The notes: generated from the letters alone by a model not told the origin. A DNA stretch of 64,000 nucleotides from Prosapia bicincta (GCA_036971475.1 JBAIZL010000008.1:30376219-30440218), one strand, 5' to 3'. Counted from the first letter of the stretch, positions 37,560 through 51,976 are shown. Numbers and translations are program-made.

Positions 37560-38925
37560 AATACGCAATATTAAATGTTTTTTTTTTTTCAATTCAAAAC
37601 ATCTGTAGATGTGGTTATACAAGTTATTCCTTTTGTCGAACCCTTCCCCCTTCGAATGGCACAAGCATTTTTTTTTTTTTACTTTTTGGTTTGACTACGA
37701 TCAGATCATGTCTTTGTTACGTTATGAAGGTAACGATTTGTACGGGCAAATTATAGAAGACATTAAGGCCGAAGGGTAACGAGTATCAAAATCACGTGAT
37801 GACAGTCAGTTTAGTTGTTTTGTATGTAGTATATATTATTCGTGTTTTTTTTATTCCTAGCGTCAAATACAAATGTAAAAGTTTTTTTGGAACACAATTT
37901 CTTCATTTCAAGTAGTAGGCCCTATAACCTCCTGTTCAGCCTCTGTATGTTTAGAGAATTGGTTCTATTAAATGAGGTCGTATAACAGAAAAGCCCTGAG
38001 CTAGGATTTCGAACTTCGAAAAGTAACCGACTACAATAAATTGTAAAACTATGGGGAGGGGGAGGTATTGAAACATCTAAAACTCAACGCTTACTAAACC
38101 TAAAATGTAGGGTTTAGGTTTCAATTTCTTTATTGCACAATGCGTAGAGCGCTTGAACAATGCTCAAAGTACATTACATCCGAGTTAGCCTTAATTTAAA
38201 GGTCAATTAATACTACGTTACGAGTTGCGTTCTTGTGTGAAATGTAGAAATGTAAAAGAAGGTAAGAAAGCAAATTGGATGAAAACATCGTGCTCTCCTG
38301 TTAGTAGACAACGTGACGTCGTAGGATGCAAACTTTGCCCAAAATATTCCGAGAGGAAGAAACGGTGATGTTTTTGTTTTAAGGCAAACGACACATATAT
38401 TTTGGTGGGTTATCCGTAGAGAGAATCTATAAGGCGAGACCAACATGGCGCAAGCACCTCTGATGTGTCGTTCATTGCACACGTTATAAAGGGAAAGACA
38501 CCGTTTAAGATAGGTGAAACAAAAATTTTCCAGATAGGTGAAACAAAACTAAATTCCATAAAAATAAAATAATTTTAATAAGATAGAGGAGAGTAACAGA
38601 AAGTTTACTGGGCAGTAAATGGTTAAACAAACATAGCTCTGTACAATTAGCGAAGCACAAAAGTAAACCTAAAAGCATTTCTTAAATAAGACTATAAGAA
38701 TAAAATTATTCGGAAACTCAAATAAATTAAAATATTATTTATTAATTATAATGCATAAGTTCAAGTATAAAAATCTCCCAATAATTAAAACCATAAATTG
38801 AAATAAATTCACAGTCACAATTTAACTGTAAAGTAACCCCACTATGCAGGCAGGATAATACAGTTAAAACTGGCAGGTTAACAAGTCAGTACGTGTGCAG
38901 GTACAAGACCTTGGAGGGTAGTCCT
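37560..38925. other. Unique sequence, no gene seen
   Basis: Contains poly-T runs near 37570 and 37668. No protein, RNA gene or repeat recognised. Confidence 0.5.
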
Positions 38926-38929
38926 TCAA

Positions 38930-39985
38930 GACGCTTGCAAGTCTTCTGCGAACCTGTTACGGGTCAGATAAGCCGTTCCCTAAAAATATATCAAAGGTTC
39001 TGGCAAAACTATTACTAATCGGATGGGCAGTTGCCCAAAATGAAATCAATGGCCGTGGCGAACCGTTTACTGGATTGGATTAGCAGCTGACAATAAAAAA
39101 ATCAAGGGTAACGGTGAACTTGTTACTGGTCATATAAGCAGTTGCCCAAAAATAAATCAAAGGCTGTGGCAAACCGTTTACTGGATTGGATTAGCAGCTG
39201 ACAATAAAAAAATCAAGGGTAACGGTGAACTTGTTACTGGTCATATAAGCAGTTGCCCAAAAATAAATCAAAGGCTGTGGCAAACCGTTTACTGGATTGG
39301 ATTAGCAGCTGACAATAAAAAAATCAAGGGTAACGGTGAACTTGTTACTGGTCATATAAGCAGTTGCCCAAAAATAAATCAAAGGCTGTGGCAAACCGTT
39401 TACTGGATTGGATTAGCAGCTGACAATAAAAAAATCAAGGGTAACGGTGAACTTGTTACTGGTCAGATAAGCAGTTGCCCAAAAATAAATCAAAGGCTGT
39501 GGCAAACCGTTTACTGGATTGGATTAGCAGCTGACAATAAAAAAATCAAGGGTAACGGTGAACTTGTTACTGGTCATATAAGCAGTTGCCCAGAAAGAAA
39601 TCAAAGGCTGTGGCAAACCGTTTACTGGATTGGATTAGCAGCTGACAATAAAAAAATCAAGGGTAACGGTGAACTTGTTACTGGTCAGATAAGCAGTTGC
39701 CCAGAAAGAAATCAAAGGCTGTGGCAAACCGTTTACTGGTTGGATTAGCAGCTGACGATATAAAAATCAAGGGTAACGGCGAACTTGTTACTGGCCAGAA
39801 AAGCAGTTGCCCAAAAAGAAATCAAAGCCTGTGGCGAACCTTTTACTGGTTGGATTAACAGGTGCACGATAAAAAATCAAGGGTTACTGCGAACTTGTTA
39901 CTGGTCAGATATGCAGTTGCCCAAAAAGAAGTCAAAGCCTGTGGTGAATCTGTTACTGGTAGGATATCAAACTCTCTATCGAGGT
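38930..39985. repeat. 111-bp dimeric minisatellite
   Basis: Units of 111 bp ('cagttgcccaaaaataaatc' at 39139 and 39250), each made of two related 55-56-bp halves. One half has 'ggctgtggcaaaccgtttac' and the other 'gggtaacggtgaacttgtta'; both then have 'tggattggattagcag' or 'tggtcatataagcag'. About nine dimers. The central five are almost identical and the ends are more diverged. Confidence 0.92.
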
Positions 39986-39989
39986 CAAG

Positions 39990-41600
39990 GGGGATAAAGA
40001 ATGGTAAATATAATCTTTAGGAATAAAGGAAAAGTGTGAGCATGAGGAGGGTAGCTAAGCTGAAGCTGACCTGCTCTTAGCCGGTGCGAGAGAAGCGCCT
40101 ACCCGCTACTCGGCTGTGGGAGTTTTTACTTTACACGCATAGTTCATCTTACTTTCCCACATTCTAACTAATGGTAAGGCTAACATTTAGTTACAACGTG
40201 TATATATTTCGCAAAGTAACAAAAATCTTCCCACTATTAAAGTCTCTTAGAAATGTCTGAATTATCATGTGTCTGAGGCGCGTTTTACGCTCCTACAAAT
40301 TTATAAAGTTGTCGGTATCGGCACAGACAGGCGAGAGATTAATTTTCAATATTGATTTCTGACGCGGCGTGATTTTATAAGAATTACCTTTACATTTTCA
40401 TCGGCCATATTTTGCGCTTATTGGTGACGGCATTTAGTTGTCAACTTAGTTGGGGATGAGAGAGCATAGGCAGGAGAGCGTTTAACAACAAAATACGCTT
40501 ATGACAAAATCAATACAGCTGAAGCTGAACTGTATTTTGGTATAACCGCCCCTATTTATTGTTCATTTCCTAGAATCGGTGATTATTCCTCCCCCCACCC
40601 CCCGATGCATAACCTCAGAGTGCATTGAGAAATTCTGCGTTAAATGAGAATGCGTCGAAATCTTGATCTACCACCCAACACAATTTTACATTGTGCAGAA
40701 CGCGCTGAACGAGGGAAGTACGAAAAAGGTAATTCCTAAAGAGGTTTACATTCTTATCTTTATTATCAAAACACATTCATATTAAAACTGTTTTACATAC
40801 ATTTCTGTAGAATATGTTCAAACCCTAAAATATTTGTATTTAACACTTGTATTTAACACTTGGTCAATTCTTGTGAAATCGACAGTGAACTTTCCATAAG
40901 CAACAAATATTAGTTTATATTATTTTCAATAATAAAAAAAACAATTCTTAATTTTCTTATTTAAAATATTGCATTGCATATTTTATACTGTTCTTCATTT
41001 TTATAAAAATTGACAGGATGAATAACTTTCTATCAATAAACTTTAAAAAACTGATTGTCCGCGGAGAAGATTTTTAGTCTACGGAACAGTCATTATTGTT
41101 ATGTACGTAAAATAAACAAAAACTACATTTTCAGGAAAAAAAAGTTTTTAACGTCAATAATGAATATAAATAATGAACTAAGCTTCTGAATATATTACTT
41201 TATTTTATGATGCAAAGTTGTTTTGAAATTAATATTTGGAGGTAATTGGCGAATTTTAAGGTTTTGTTGTCCTGGTACAGGACAAAATAATAAAAATATT
41301 ATTTTTCAATTGGAATTTAAATTGTTTTCGTTATCGTTAAACAGGGTGTTAATAATTTGACAGTGTATAGTTCTCTTTAAAATATTTTTAAAGCTAAGCA
41401 GATTTTTTCTCAATTTAATATTTATTTTAAACTAATATAAAACCCTCCTCAGAAGATTGTTGATTGTTAGTGTGTATTTTAAAGCGAATCATGATAATGA
41501 TAGTACAGCATGTGAATAGGATCGTGAGCTACAGCTTAAACCCCAGATATTAGAGATAGTCCTCTCATCCGTCAGGAAGGCTTACTATCTATCGGTTTAC
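39990..41600. other. Unique AT-rich sequence, no gene seen
   Basis: Includes a poly-C patch near 40590. No coding or RNA signal recognised. Confidence 0.5.
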
Positions 41601-41601
41601 G

Positions 41602-41615
41602 CACGCGCGCGCGCG

Positions 41616-41654
<39 letters not shown>
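41602..41654. repeat. (GC)n(AC)n microsatellite
   Basis: About 26 bp of GC followed by about 27 bp of AC. Confidence 0.96.
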
Positions 41655-41759
41655 CAATAGAGAGTACAATTAGACTGATAGAGGTAGACCTACGGAAGGT
41701 TATTAATTCACCTTCCCCTTCTAGGATTAGCGAAGGTAAGACATAACGATTCCACGTAT

Positions 41760-41905
41760 GCGTACCTAAGGTAGATCTACTCTTTCTAAGAGTCATACAG
41801 AAATGTCAACCCATAATATTCCCTTGTAAGACAAAGGACAAAAAAGTTTATATGGATTTAGGTAGGAAAAAAGTAAGACAACGTGATTTCTAGGTATGGT
41901 TCGGT
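41760..41905. repeat. Dispersed copy of the 169-bp repeat family
   Basis: Shares 'cccttgtaagacaaaggaca', 'atggatttaggtagg', and 'gtgatttctaggtatgg' in order with the units at 9470-10030. Confidence 0.55.
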
Positions 41906-41908
41906 ACT

Positions 41909-41984
41909 ACTCCAACCATTCCGTAGGTTTCCCCATTTCTAGTACCGGTACTAGAAATGGGGAAACCTACAGAATGGCTGGAGT
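41909..41984. repeat. 76-bp near-perfect palindrome
   Basis: Arms of 38 bp with no loop, centred on 'tagtaccggtacta', with two mismatches (near 41921 and 41972). Could form a cruciform. Confidence 0.9.
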
Positions 41985-41989
41985 GGGAG

Positions 41990-43230
41990 ACCTTCTCTTA
42001 GTCGATGTGAAAACAGGTGTTTCTTTCCTACTCGGGACTGTATTCAACTGTTTGTAATATATTATATGGTACTTATTACACATTTCATCTTTCTAAAGTG
42101 CATGCGTAGCTATATGTATATATGTATAAATTTACACATATAAATTTATATATAAAATATTGATTACGTTGCCATTAAATATCTATTTTCCCAAATTATA
42201 TTATAATATTTTGAGATGGTATGTTTCTGAGTTACGCCGTCTTTGTCCTATAGTCACAAAATTGTCTTCGGCTGACAGGATAAAAAAACTTTCAGTCTAA
42301 CATCATGTGGATGAGGGGGTTATATTCTATGTTTTGAAGTGTAGTATCCTTGGTTTTCTACTACGTTTAGGGCTTATCTTTTATTTGTATTTTAATAAAT
42401 ATTTTACTGTTCTAAAATATTAAAAATTGGTATGATTTTATTTTAATAATAACAGTAAATTATAATGTACTGTAACTTCAAAATAGTTTGCTGTTTTTGT
42501 GATACAAAATTCTGGTTTGTGGTTTTAATTTGTAATCAAGGAATATTGGAGTTTTAAAAAAATATCAATTGAAAATTGTATTAACCCTGCCCCAAAAGGT
42601 AAATCCTAGATTGTATATATAATATATATTTCTGACGGATTTAAATAATTTTGTTGAGCACAACGCATTAGCTAGTCAACTTTCCATGGAAGTGCGATAA
42701 TTTTTATATTTAACTAACAACCTTGCTTCAGGTTTTACAGCATTCATATAATTATATGGAACTCTGAATACACGAACGTTTCTAAATTTGTCATCCTATT
42801 ATTTTATTTGGTTCGTCCCAACACTCGTTTTGCAATTCAAACTGTTGGACAGTTTGGCGTACTTCCTCTATTTAATGAATGTATTGATTTTAGCCGGTCT
42901 GCGTTTGGCACTTAGTCACCTCAATGTACTTTATAAAACTTCTGTACGTAACAAATGAGTCTTCAACTATTTCAAAAAGATTGACAAGTTCAAAGCATAA
43001 GATATTATAAAATAAAATATAATTATTTAAGACACTCGTGCCTTTTACTTTTGTGTTATAAGATAGGCTCATTGGATATGGTTGAATAGCTATCCAACAG
43101 TATAAATTGCAAAACATGTGAATAAAAAAAAATAATAAGGTGACCATTTTAGAAACGTTCATCTGTTTAGTATGACTCATATAATTATGTGAATGCTGTA
43201 AAAATAGGTAGTTGCTCTCAGGGTCTCACG
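41990..43230. other. AT-rich unique sequence, no gene seen
   Basis: No feature recognised. Confidence 0.5.
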
Positions 43231-43234
43231 GGTT

Positions 43235-44965
43235 GGGTTTATGGTAACTTAGGACCAAGAGTAAGACCACCCGACAATGGATAAAGATCCGATTGCACTA
43301 CCTGAAACGAACCAATCGGACGGGTTATCGAGGTACGAAATCTGACCGTTCGGATGGTTCTACTGGTTCCGAGTAGCTCTAGAAAAGCAACCGAAACAGT
43401 AGTGCCTGGTTTGTCTACAGTTCTCGTCCCAAGGGGCTCACCAGTCCAGGTCATACAGTAAGACATAACCTGACCGTTCGGATGGTTCTACTGGTTCCGA
43501 GTAGCTCTAGAAAAGCAACCGAAACAGTAGTGCCTGGTTTGTCTACAGTTCTCGTCCCAAGGGGCTCACCACTCCAGGTCATACAGTAAGACGTAACCCG
43601 ACCGTTCGGAAGGTTCTGCTGGTTCCGAGTAGCTCTAGAAAAGCAACCGAAACAGTAGCGTCTATTTTGTCTAGTTCTAGTCCCAAGGGGCTCATTAGTC
43701 CAGGTCGTGCAGTAAGACGTAACCCGACCGTTCGGAAGGTTCTACTGGTTCCGAGCAGCTCTAGAAAAGCAACCGAAACAGTAGCGTCTATTTTGTCTAG
43801 TTCTCGTCCCAAGGGGCTCATCAGTCCAGGTCGTACAGTAAGACGTAACCGACCGTTCGGAAGGTTCTACTGGTTCCGATTAGCTCTAGAAAAGCAACCG
43901 AAACAGTAGTGCCTGGTTTGTCTAGTTCTCGTCCCAAGGGGCTCATCAGTCCAGGTCATACAGTAAGACGTAACCGACCGTTCGGAAGGTTCTACTGGTT
44001 CCGAGTAGCTCTAGAAAATCAACCGAAACAGTAGCGTCTATTTTGTCTACAGTTCTCGTCAAAAGGGGCTCATCAGTCCAGGTCGTACAGTAAGACGTAA
44101 CCGACCCTTTCGGAAGGTTCTACTGGTTCCGAGTAGCTCTAAAAAAGAAACCGAAACAGTAGTGCCTGGTTTGTCTACAGTTCTCGTCCCAAGGGGCTCA
44201 CCAGTCCAGGTCATACAGTAAGACGTAACCTGGCCGTTCGGAAGGTTCTACTGGTTCCGAGTAGCTCTAGAAAAGCAACCGAAACAGTAGTGCCTGGTTT
44301 GTCTACAGTTCTCGTCCCAAGGGGCTCACCACTCCAGGTCATACAGTAAGACGTAACCCGACCGTTCGGAAGGTTCTGCTGGTTCCGAGTAGCTCTAGAA
44401 AAGCAACCGAAACAGTAGCGTCTATTTTGTCTACAGTTCTCGTCCCAAGGGGCTCATCAGTCCAGGTCGTACAGTAAGACGTAACCCGACCGTTCGGAAG
44501 GTTCTACTGGTTCCGAGCAGCTCTAGAAATGCAACCGAAACAGTAGCGTCTATTCTGTCTACAGTTCTCGTCCCAAGGGGCTCATCAGTCCAGGTCGTAC
44601 AGTAAGACGTAACCGACCGTTCGGAAGGTTCTACTGGTTCCGAGCAGCTCTAGAAATGCAACCGAAACAGTAGCGTCTATTCTGTCTACAGTTCTCGTCC
44701 CAAGGGGCTCATCAGTCCAGGTCGTACAGTAAGACGTAACCGACCGTTCGGAAGGTTCTACTGGTTCCGATTAGCTCTAGAAAAGCAACCGAAACAGTAG
44801 TGCCTGGTTTGTCTACAGTTCTCGTCCCAAGGGGCTCATCAGTCCAGGTCGTGCAGTAAGACGTAATCGACCGTTCGGAAGGTTCTACTGGTTCCGAGCA
44901 GCTCTAGAAAAGCAACCGAAACAGTAGTGTCTGGTTTGTCTACAGTTCTCTTCCCAAGGGGCTGT
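43235..44965. repeat. About 126-bp satellite
   Basis: About 13.5 units of 124-128 bp ('ccgttcgg' at 43346, 43474 and 43602), each with 'tggttccgagtagctctaga', 'aaagcaaccgaaacagtag' and 'ctcgtcccaaggggctca'. Variants 'tgcctggtttgtctacag' and 'cgtctattttgtct' alternate in blocks. No GC-rich coding signal. Confidence 0.93.
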
Positions 44966-45540
44966 TCTAAGAATACGATGATCTTGATTTTGATGTCAGG
45001 TCTTTTTTAATATCTGATGTTTCAATTAAATCTGCCATTCTAGAAATATTCGTATAAATGATCCGACACCTAAAGTACAAAATTGGAAATGTTTCATCAA
45101 ATCGTTTGCTCGCGTATTTAAAGTGAGAATAAAACAAATCAAGACAAGAAAAACAAGCTATTAGATGTTATATGCGAAGTAGGAAAAATAAATGTTTTTA
45201 ACAGTCGTAAGGTTTATCTCATAGATATTTAATATTATGCAACTCTTAATGGATTTCAATAAAAAAGATTTTTTTTTTAAATAAACATGACACGTTTAAT
45301 GTAACAGAGTTGCATCATCATAAAAAAACATATTTTATCAGATCGAATAAGTCAAAGTTATTTCTAAAAAGTGACAAAAAAATATCTATGATAAGATAAA
45401 AAGAGGCAACTGCGATAAAAGTCAGACATTTTAAATTGTAACGAAAACATAGTTCAGAGATCTACGATGCTCTTTCAAATGAAGCGTCTAAAATCTTCTA
45501 ATAATTGCAGGTAGCAGATATGCACCTTTTGACTGATAGG
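44966..45540. other. AT-rich unique sequence, no gene seen
   Basis: No feature recognised. Confidence 0.5.
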
Positions 45541-45544
45541 TACA

Positions 45545-48500
45545 AACATGAATCATACTGTACCCCAAATTCCTAGACCAGAAACGTTCCTAGCATGGTT
45601 CAATAGCCTTAACTCATAATCTTGTCTCTTGTTTTGATAACGGCATGTAGCGGATACGCGCCTATTTTCTACTCAGGGATGATGTCATGCAAACGAGTCA
45701 TACTGTACCCCACATTCCCAGACCAGAAACGTTCCTAGCATGGTTCAATAGCCTTAACTCATAATCTTGTCTCTTGTTTTGATAACGGCATGTAGCGGAT
45801 ACGCGCCTATTTTCTACTCAGGGATGATATCATGCAAACGAGTCATACTGTACCCCACATTCCCAGACCAGAAACGTTCCTAGCATGGTTCAATAGCCTT
45901 AACTCATAATCTTGTCTCTTGTTTTGATAACGGCATGTAGCGGATACGCGCCTATTTTCTACTCAGGGATGATATCATGCAAACGAGTCATACTGTACCC
46001 CACATTCCCAGACCAGAAACGTTCCTAGCATGGTTCAATAGCCTTAACTCATAATCTTGTCTCTTGTTTTGATAACGGCATGTAGCGGATACGCGCCTAT
46101 TTTCTACTCAGGGATGATATCATGCAAACGAGTCATACTGTACCCCACATTCCCAGACCAGAAACGTTCCTAGCATGGTTCAATAGCCTTAACTCATAAT
46201 CTTGTCTCTTGTTTTGATAACGGCATGTAGCGGATACGCGCCTATTTTCTACTCAGGGATGATATCATGCAAACGAGTCATACTGTACCCCACATTCCCA
46301 GACCAGAAACGTTCCTAGCATGGTTCAATAGCCTTAACTCATAATCTTGTCTATTGTTTTGATAACGGCATGTAGCGGATACGCGCCTATTTTCTACTCA
46401 GGGATGATATCATGCAAACGAGTCATACTGTACCCCACATTCCCAGACCAGAAACGTTCCTAGCATGGTTCAACCATCTTTTGATAACGGCGTGTAGCGG
46501 ATATGCGCCTATTTTCTACTCAGGGATGATATCATGCAGACGAGTCATACTGTACCCCACATTCCCAGACCAGAAACGTTCCTAGCATAGTTCAACCATC
46601 TTTTGACAACGGCGTGTAGCGGATATGCGCCTATTTTCTACTCAGGGATGATATCATGCAGACGAGTCATACTGTACCCCACATTCCCAGACCAGAAACG
46701 TTCCTAGCATGGTTCAATAGCCTTAACTCATAATCTTGTCTCTTGTTTTGATAACGGCATGTAGCGGATACGCGCCTATTTTCTACTCAGGGATGATGTC
46801 ATGCAAACGAGTCATACTGTACCCCACATTCCCAGACCAGAAACGTTCCTAGCATGGTTCAATAGCCTTAACTCATAATCTTGTCTCTTGTTTTGATAAC
46901 GGCATGTAGCGGATACGCGCCTATTTTCTACTCAGGGATGATATCATGCAAACGAGTCATACTGTAACCCACATTCCCAGACCAGAAACGTTCCTAGCAT
47001 GGTTCAATAGCCTTAACTCATAATCTTGTCTCTTGTTTTGATAACGGCATGTAGCGGATACGCGCCTATTTTCTACTCAGGGATGATATCATGCAAACGA
47101 GTCATACTGTACCCCACATTCCCAGACCAGAAACGTTCCTAGCATGGTTCAATAGCCTTAACTCATAATCTTGTCTCTTGTTTTGATAACGGCATGTAGC
47201 GGATACGCGCCTATTTTCTACTCAGGGATGATATCATGCAAACGAGTCATACTGTACCCCACATTCCCAGACCAGAAACGTTCCTAGCATGGTTCAATAG
47301 CCTTAACTCATAATCTTGTCTCTTGTTTTGATAACGGCATGTAGCGGATACGCGCCTATTTTCTACTCAGGGATGATATCATGCAAACGAGTCATACTGT
47401 ACCCCACATTCCCAGACCAGAAACGTTCCTAGCATGGTTCAATAGCCTTAACTCATAATCTTGTCTCTTGTTTTGATAACGGCATGTAGCGGATACGCGC
47501 CTATTTTCTACTCAGGGATGATATCATGCAAACGAGTCATACTGTACCCCACATTCCCAGACCAGAAACGTTCCTAGCATGGTTCAACCATCTTTTGATA
47601 ACGGCGTGTAGTGGATATGCGCCTATTTTCTATTCAGGGATGATATCATGCAGGTTAGTCATACTGTACCCCACATTCCCAGACCAGAAACGTTCCTAGC
47701 ATGGTTCAACCATCTTTTGACAACGGCGTGTAGCGGATATGCGCCTATTTTCTACTCAGGGATGATATCATGCAGACAAGTCATACTGTACCCCACATTC
47801 CCAGACCAGAAACTTTCCTAGCATGGTTCAACCATCTTTTGACAACGGCGTGTAGCGGATATGCGCCTATTTTCTACTCAGGGATGATATCATGCAGACG
47901 AGTCATACTGTACCCCACATTCCCAGACCAGAAACGTTCCTAGCATGGTTCAACCATCTTTTGATAACGGCCTGTAGCGGATATGCGCCTATTTTCTACT
48001 CAGGGATGATATCATGCAGACGAGTCATACTGTACCCCACATTCCCAGACCAGAAACGTTCCTAGCATGGTTCAGTAGCCTTAACTCATAATCTTGTCTC
48101 TTGTTTTGATAACGGCATGTAGCGGATACGCGCCTATTTTCTACTCAGGGATGATATCATGCAAACGAGTCATACTGTACCCCACATTCCCAGACCAGAA
48201 ACGTTCCTAGCATGGTTCAATAGCCTTAACTCATAAGCTTGTCTCTTGTTTTGATAACGGCATGTAGCGGATACGCGCCTATTTTCTACTCAGGGATGAT
48301 ATCATGCAAACGAGTCATACTGTACCCCACATTCCCAGACCAGAAACGTTCCTAGCATGGTTCAATAGCCTTAACTCATAATCTTGTCTCTTGTTTTGAT
48401 AACGGCATGTAGCGGATACGCGCCTATTTTCTACTCAGGGATGATATCATGCAGACGAGTCATACTGTACCCCACATTCCCAGACCAGAAACGTTCCTAG

Positions 48501-49850
48501 CATGGTTCAACCATCTTTTGATAACGGCGTGTAGAGGATATGCGCCTATTTTCTACTCAGGGATGATATCATGCAGACGAGTCATACTGTACCCCACATT
48601 CCCAGACCAGAAACGTTCCTAGCATGGTTCAACCATCTTTTGACCACGGCGTGTAGCGGATATGCGCCTATTTTCTACTCAGAGATGGTATCATGCAGAC
48701 GAGTCATACTGTACCCCACATTCCCAGACCAGAAACGTTTCTAGCATGGTTCAACCATCTTTTGACAACGGCGTGTAGCGGATATGCGCCTATTTTCTAC
48801 TCAGGGATGATATCATGCAGACGAGTCATACTGTACCCCACATTCCCAGACCAGAAACGTTCCTAGCATGGTTCAACCATCTTTTGATAACGGCCTGTAG
48901 CGGATATGCGCCTATTTTCTACTCAGGGATGATATCATGCAGACGAGTCATACTGTACCCCACATTCCCAGACCAGAAACGTTCCTAGCATGGTTCAACC
49001 ATCTTTTGATAACGGCGTGTAGCGGATATGCGCCTATTTTCTACTCAGAGATGATATCATGCAGACGAGTCATACTGTACCCCACATTCCCAGACCAGAA
49101 ACTCCTAGCATGGTTCAACCATCTTTTGACAACGGCGTGTAGCGGATATGCGCCTATTTTCTACTCAGGGATGATATCATGCAGACGAGTCATACTGTAC
49201 CCCACATTCCCAGACGAGAAACGTTCCTAGCATGGTTCAACCATCTTTTGATAACGGCGTGTAGCGGATACGCGCCTATTTTCTACTCAGGGATGATATC
49301 ATGCAGACGAGTCATACTGTACCCCACATTCCCAGACGAGAAACGTTCCTAGCATGGTTCAACCATCTTTTGACAACGGCGTGTAGCGGATATGCGCCTA
49401 TTTTCTACTCAGGCATGATATCATGCAGACGAGTCATACTGTACCCCACATTCCCAGACGAGAAACGTTCCTAGCATGGTTCAACCATCTTTTGACAACG
49501 GCGTGTAGCGGATATGCGCCTATTTTCTACTCAGGGATGATATCATGCAGACGAGTCATACTGTACCCCACATTCCCAGACGAGAAACGTTCCTAGCATG
49601 GTTCAACCATCTTCTGATAACGGCGTGTAGCGGATACGCGCCTATTTTCTACTCAGGGATGATATCATGCAGACGAGTCATACTGTACCCCACATTCCCA
49701 GACCAGAAACGTTCCTAGCATGGTTCAACCATCTTCTGATAACGGCGTGTAGAGGATATGCGCCTATTTTCTACTCAGAGATGATATGCAAATGAGTCAC
49801 ACTCCACATTCCAAACCAGACAATCTCTTACCATGGTTCAATATCCTTAC
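45545..49850. repeat. Satellite with interspersed 145-bp and 122-bp units
   Basis: Long unit of 145 bp (for example 45641 to 45786) with 'tcaatagccttaactcataa' and 'tcttgtctcttgttt'. The short unit of 122 bp (for example 46488 to 46610) replaces that segment with 'tcaaccatct'. All units share 'ggatgatatcatgca', 'tcatactgtaccccacattc' and 'cagaaacgttcctagcat'. Long and short units occur in runs: long at about 45.6-46.4, 46.7-47.5 and 48.1-48.4 kb, short elsewhere. About 32 units; no coding signal. Confidence 0.94.
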
Positions 49851-51922
49851 CTCATAGACTCATCTCTTCCCAAAAAATTACTTACTTTAAAAATGTTCAA
49901 CAAATCATAGCTATAGAACTGTTAAGCAAACAAGAGGGCGTTTCAATTAAGGGTTAACGGGTATTAACTCCCCCCCCCCTGATTCAGAGCAGCACTACTT
50001 CAGATAAACTACACTGCCTATAGGATGCCATAACTTTCTGAAGAAGATCATTATATACTTTCCTTAATCCTACCCAATTCCATATATCTTTTCTTATCCT
50101 TTTTCATAGGAAATACGATGTATTGTAACCGTTGTAATACTTTGTCCTACTTATTTCCATCTATTCTTCCTTATCCCCTTTCATACCAGAGGGTATAACA
50201 TACAGACCACTCTTTTAGAAACCCGGTAGAGAGTTGACCTACTTCAAATAAGTTTTGCTGGACAAGAGATGTTATAGTCTTAATTACATCATATATCAGA
50301 ATGTTTTATGCCTCGACCTAAATCCTATTTATATTCACAAAAATAGTCACACTGACTGATCAGCATAAATCTACAAAAACCTTAGTAAGTTGTTTTCAGA
50401 GCCAATAATCAATAGCTACTCAACCAAATCTTCCAATATTCAAAAAATTCCTTCTTATCAACTAAATTAGGTTCAAGGTTAATCCTGCATGTAGGTCTTT
50501 TTTTTTCTTGGCGAAAAACCATTTGTGGTTATCACTGCCAAAAATGTAGGTGTTTCCAGCAATCACTAGTGTAAACATTAAAAGCCCTCCCCACCTAGCC
50601 CTATACTATATGGCCAGGTCAATATCACCTGCATAATCAAAACAATTGTAACAATTATAGGAAGTAGAATAAAACTGTATAAATTGCTCACTCTGAAGAT
50701 TCCTCATGTTTGGTTGTTAATCAAAGAACAGGGTTTGGTGAGTCCCCTAAACACGCAACATCTATATTGTTACTAATCAATATTAGATATTATCGTGTTA
50801 TTCTATTCCCTTAACCTCCACTCAAATCCCTTACCAGCAGATTCTCCTCGTTAGTTTAGGATAAAATCCACTGCATCGTCTCCTCAGAGACTTATGACTA
50901 TTTGATTTTACAGCAAGTGACTGAATGCACTATCTGGAAATCAAATCACCAGTTCCTAAAGGAGAAGATAATCTGACCCTCTTTTATCACATTGGTGGAA
51001 TTGTCTTCTAACTAGAATACCAGACTGAAGTCTTTGCTGACTCTAGAAATTGAGTTTGAGCCACATCCTAGAATCAAAGATGATGCCTCCACTATTTTCG
51101 TAAAGGGGTACCTCAAGCAGTAATTCAGCTAGACTCCAAAAATGGAGGAACACTTATTCACGCAGCGAAGTAGACGGTCTGATGTACTTGAAATTTAGAA
51201 TTAAGTATGTTAAGTTATAGAGAATTTTAAAAAACAAGGAAAATCTTAAATTTAAAGTTTTCAAACAATTATAAACAAACATTTTCGATAAAAACATAGT
51301 GAGTGTCAGAGTGAAGTAATTTTCAACATTAGTTATTGAAGAAAACCAATGCTTGAACCAAATCAACAACGCCAAATTTAATTCCTAAGATATGACAAAT
51401 TGTTTATCCCGAATATTTTATTAAGTTTTTATCTTCCTTAATTTTATAAAAAATTAAAAAAACAATTCTATGAAAATATAAAACAACTAAAAATTTTCAG
51501 AATATTTTGGAAAAAAGCCTTTTATAATATTTACACTCACTCTATATAGCCTCATTTTAGAACCTATATGGAGAAATCATTTCTTTGTAGAATGTTTACA
51601 AACTAAATATCAATATATAACTAATTTTGCTACTAATTTGCAACTTTGTATAGATATAACTATTACCATAGAAGGTGGGGCCTTCCGATGATGTTCAAAT
51701 AGTAAATAAATTATCACATTTTGGAATCCATGTGGGGCCATATTAATTGAGAATATGGGATTTTGTAGTTGATGTGAATGAATATTGTTCTTGGGAATAA
51801 AAGGGGTAAGTATACTAATACACCTATACAGAACTCAGTAAAATTCTTATTAGGTTGTATTTGTACATTTTGTTTATTATAATAAAAGCAATAACATTTA
51901 ATATTTATTTCATCTGTTTCAG
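49851..51922. other. Unique sequence upstream of the micro-exon gene
   Basis: Contains two reverse-orientation relatives of the 169-bp family near 50030-50200 (for example 'ctttccttaatcctacccaa'). No exon like those downstream was found, so if the gene starts further upstream its first exons are not recognised here; 51923 may follow a long intron. Confidence 0.5.
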
Positions 51923-51976
51923 CACCTCGTAGATCAGACTTCAAACCTGCAGAAGATTCAGTATGTAATATTAATT
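51923..51976 (+). CDS. Micro-exon a of acidic-protein gene (54 nt)
   Basis: Preceded by 'catctgtttcag' and followed by 'gtaagtaaaatattt'. It encodes PRRSDFKPAEDSVCNIN in phase 1 (two bases finish the previous codon, one base starts the next). Length is 18 codons. The donor side resembles those of the later exons. It is more basic than the others, and its sequence is the most diverged. First exon recognised in the window; exons before it are not seen. Confidence 0.55.

Noticed and set aside
43235..44965. 'ccgaaacagtag' in each 126-bp satellite unit as a hammerhead core
   Set aside because: No CTGATGA box or stem II nearby in any unit.
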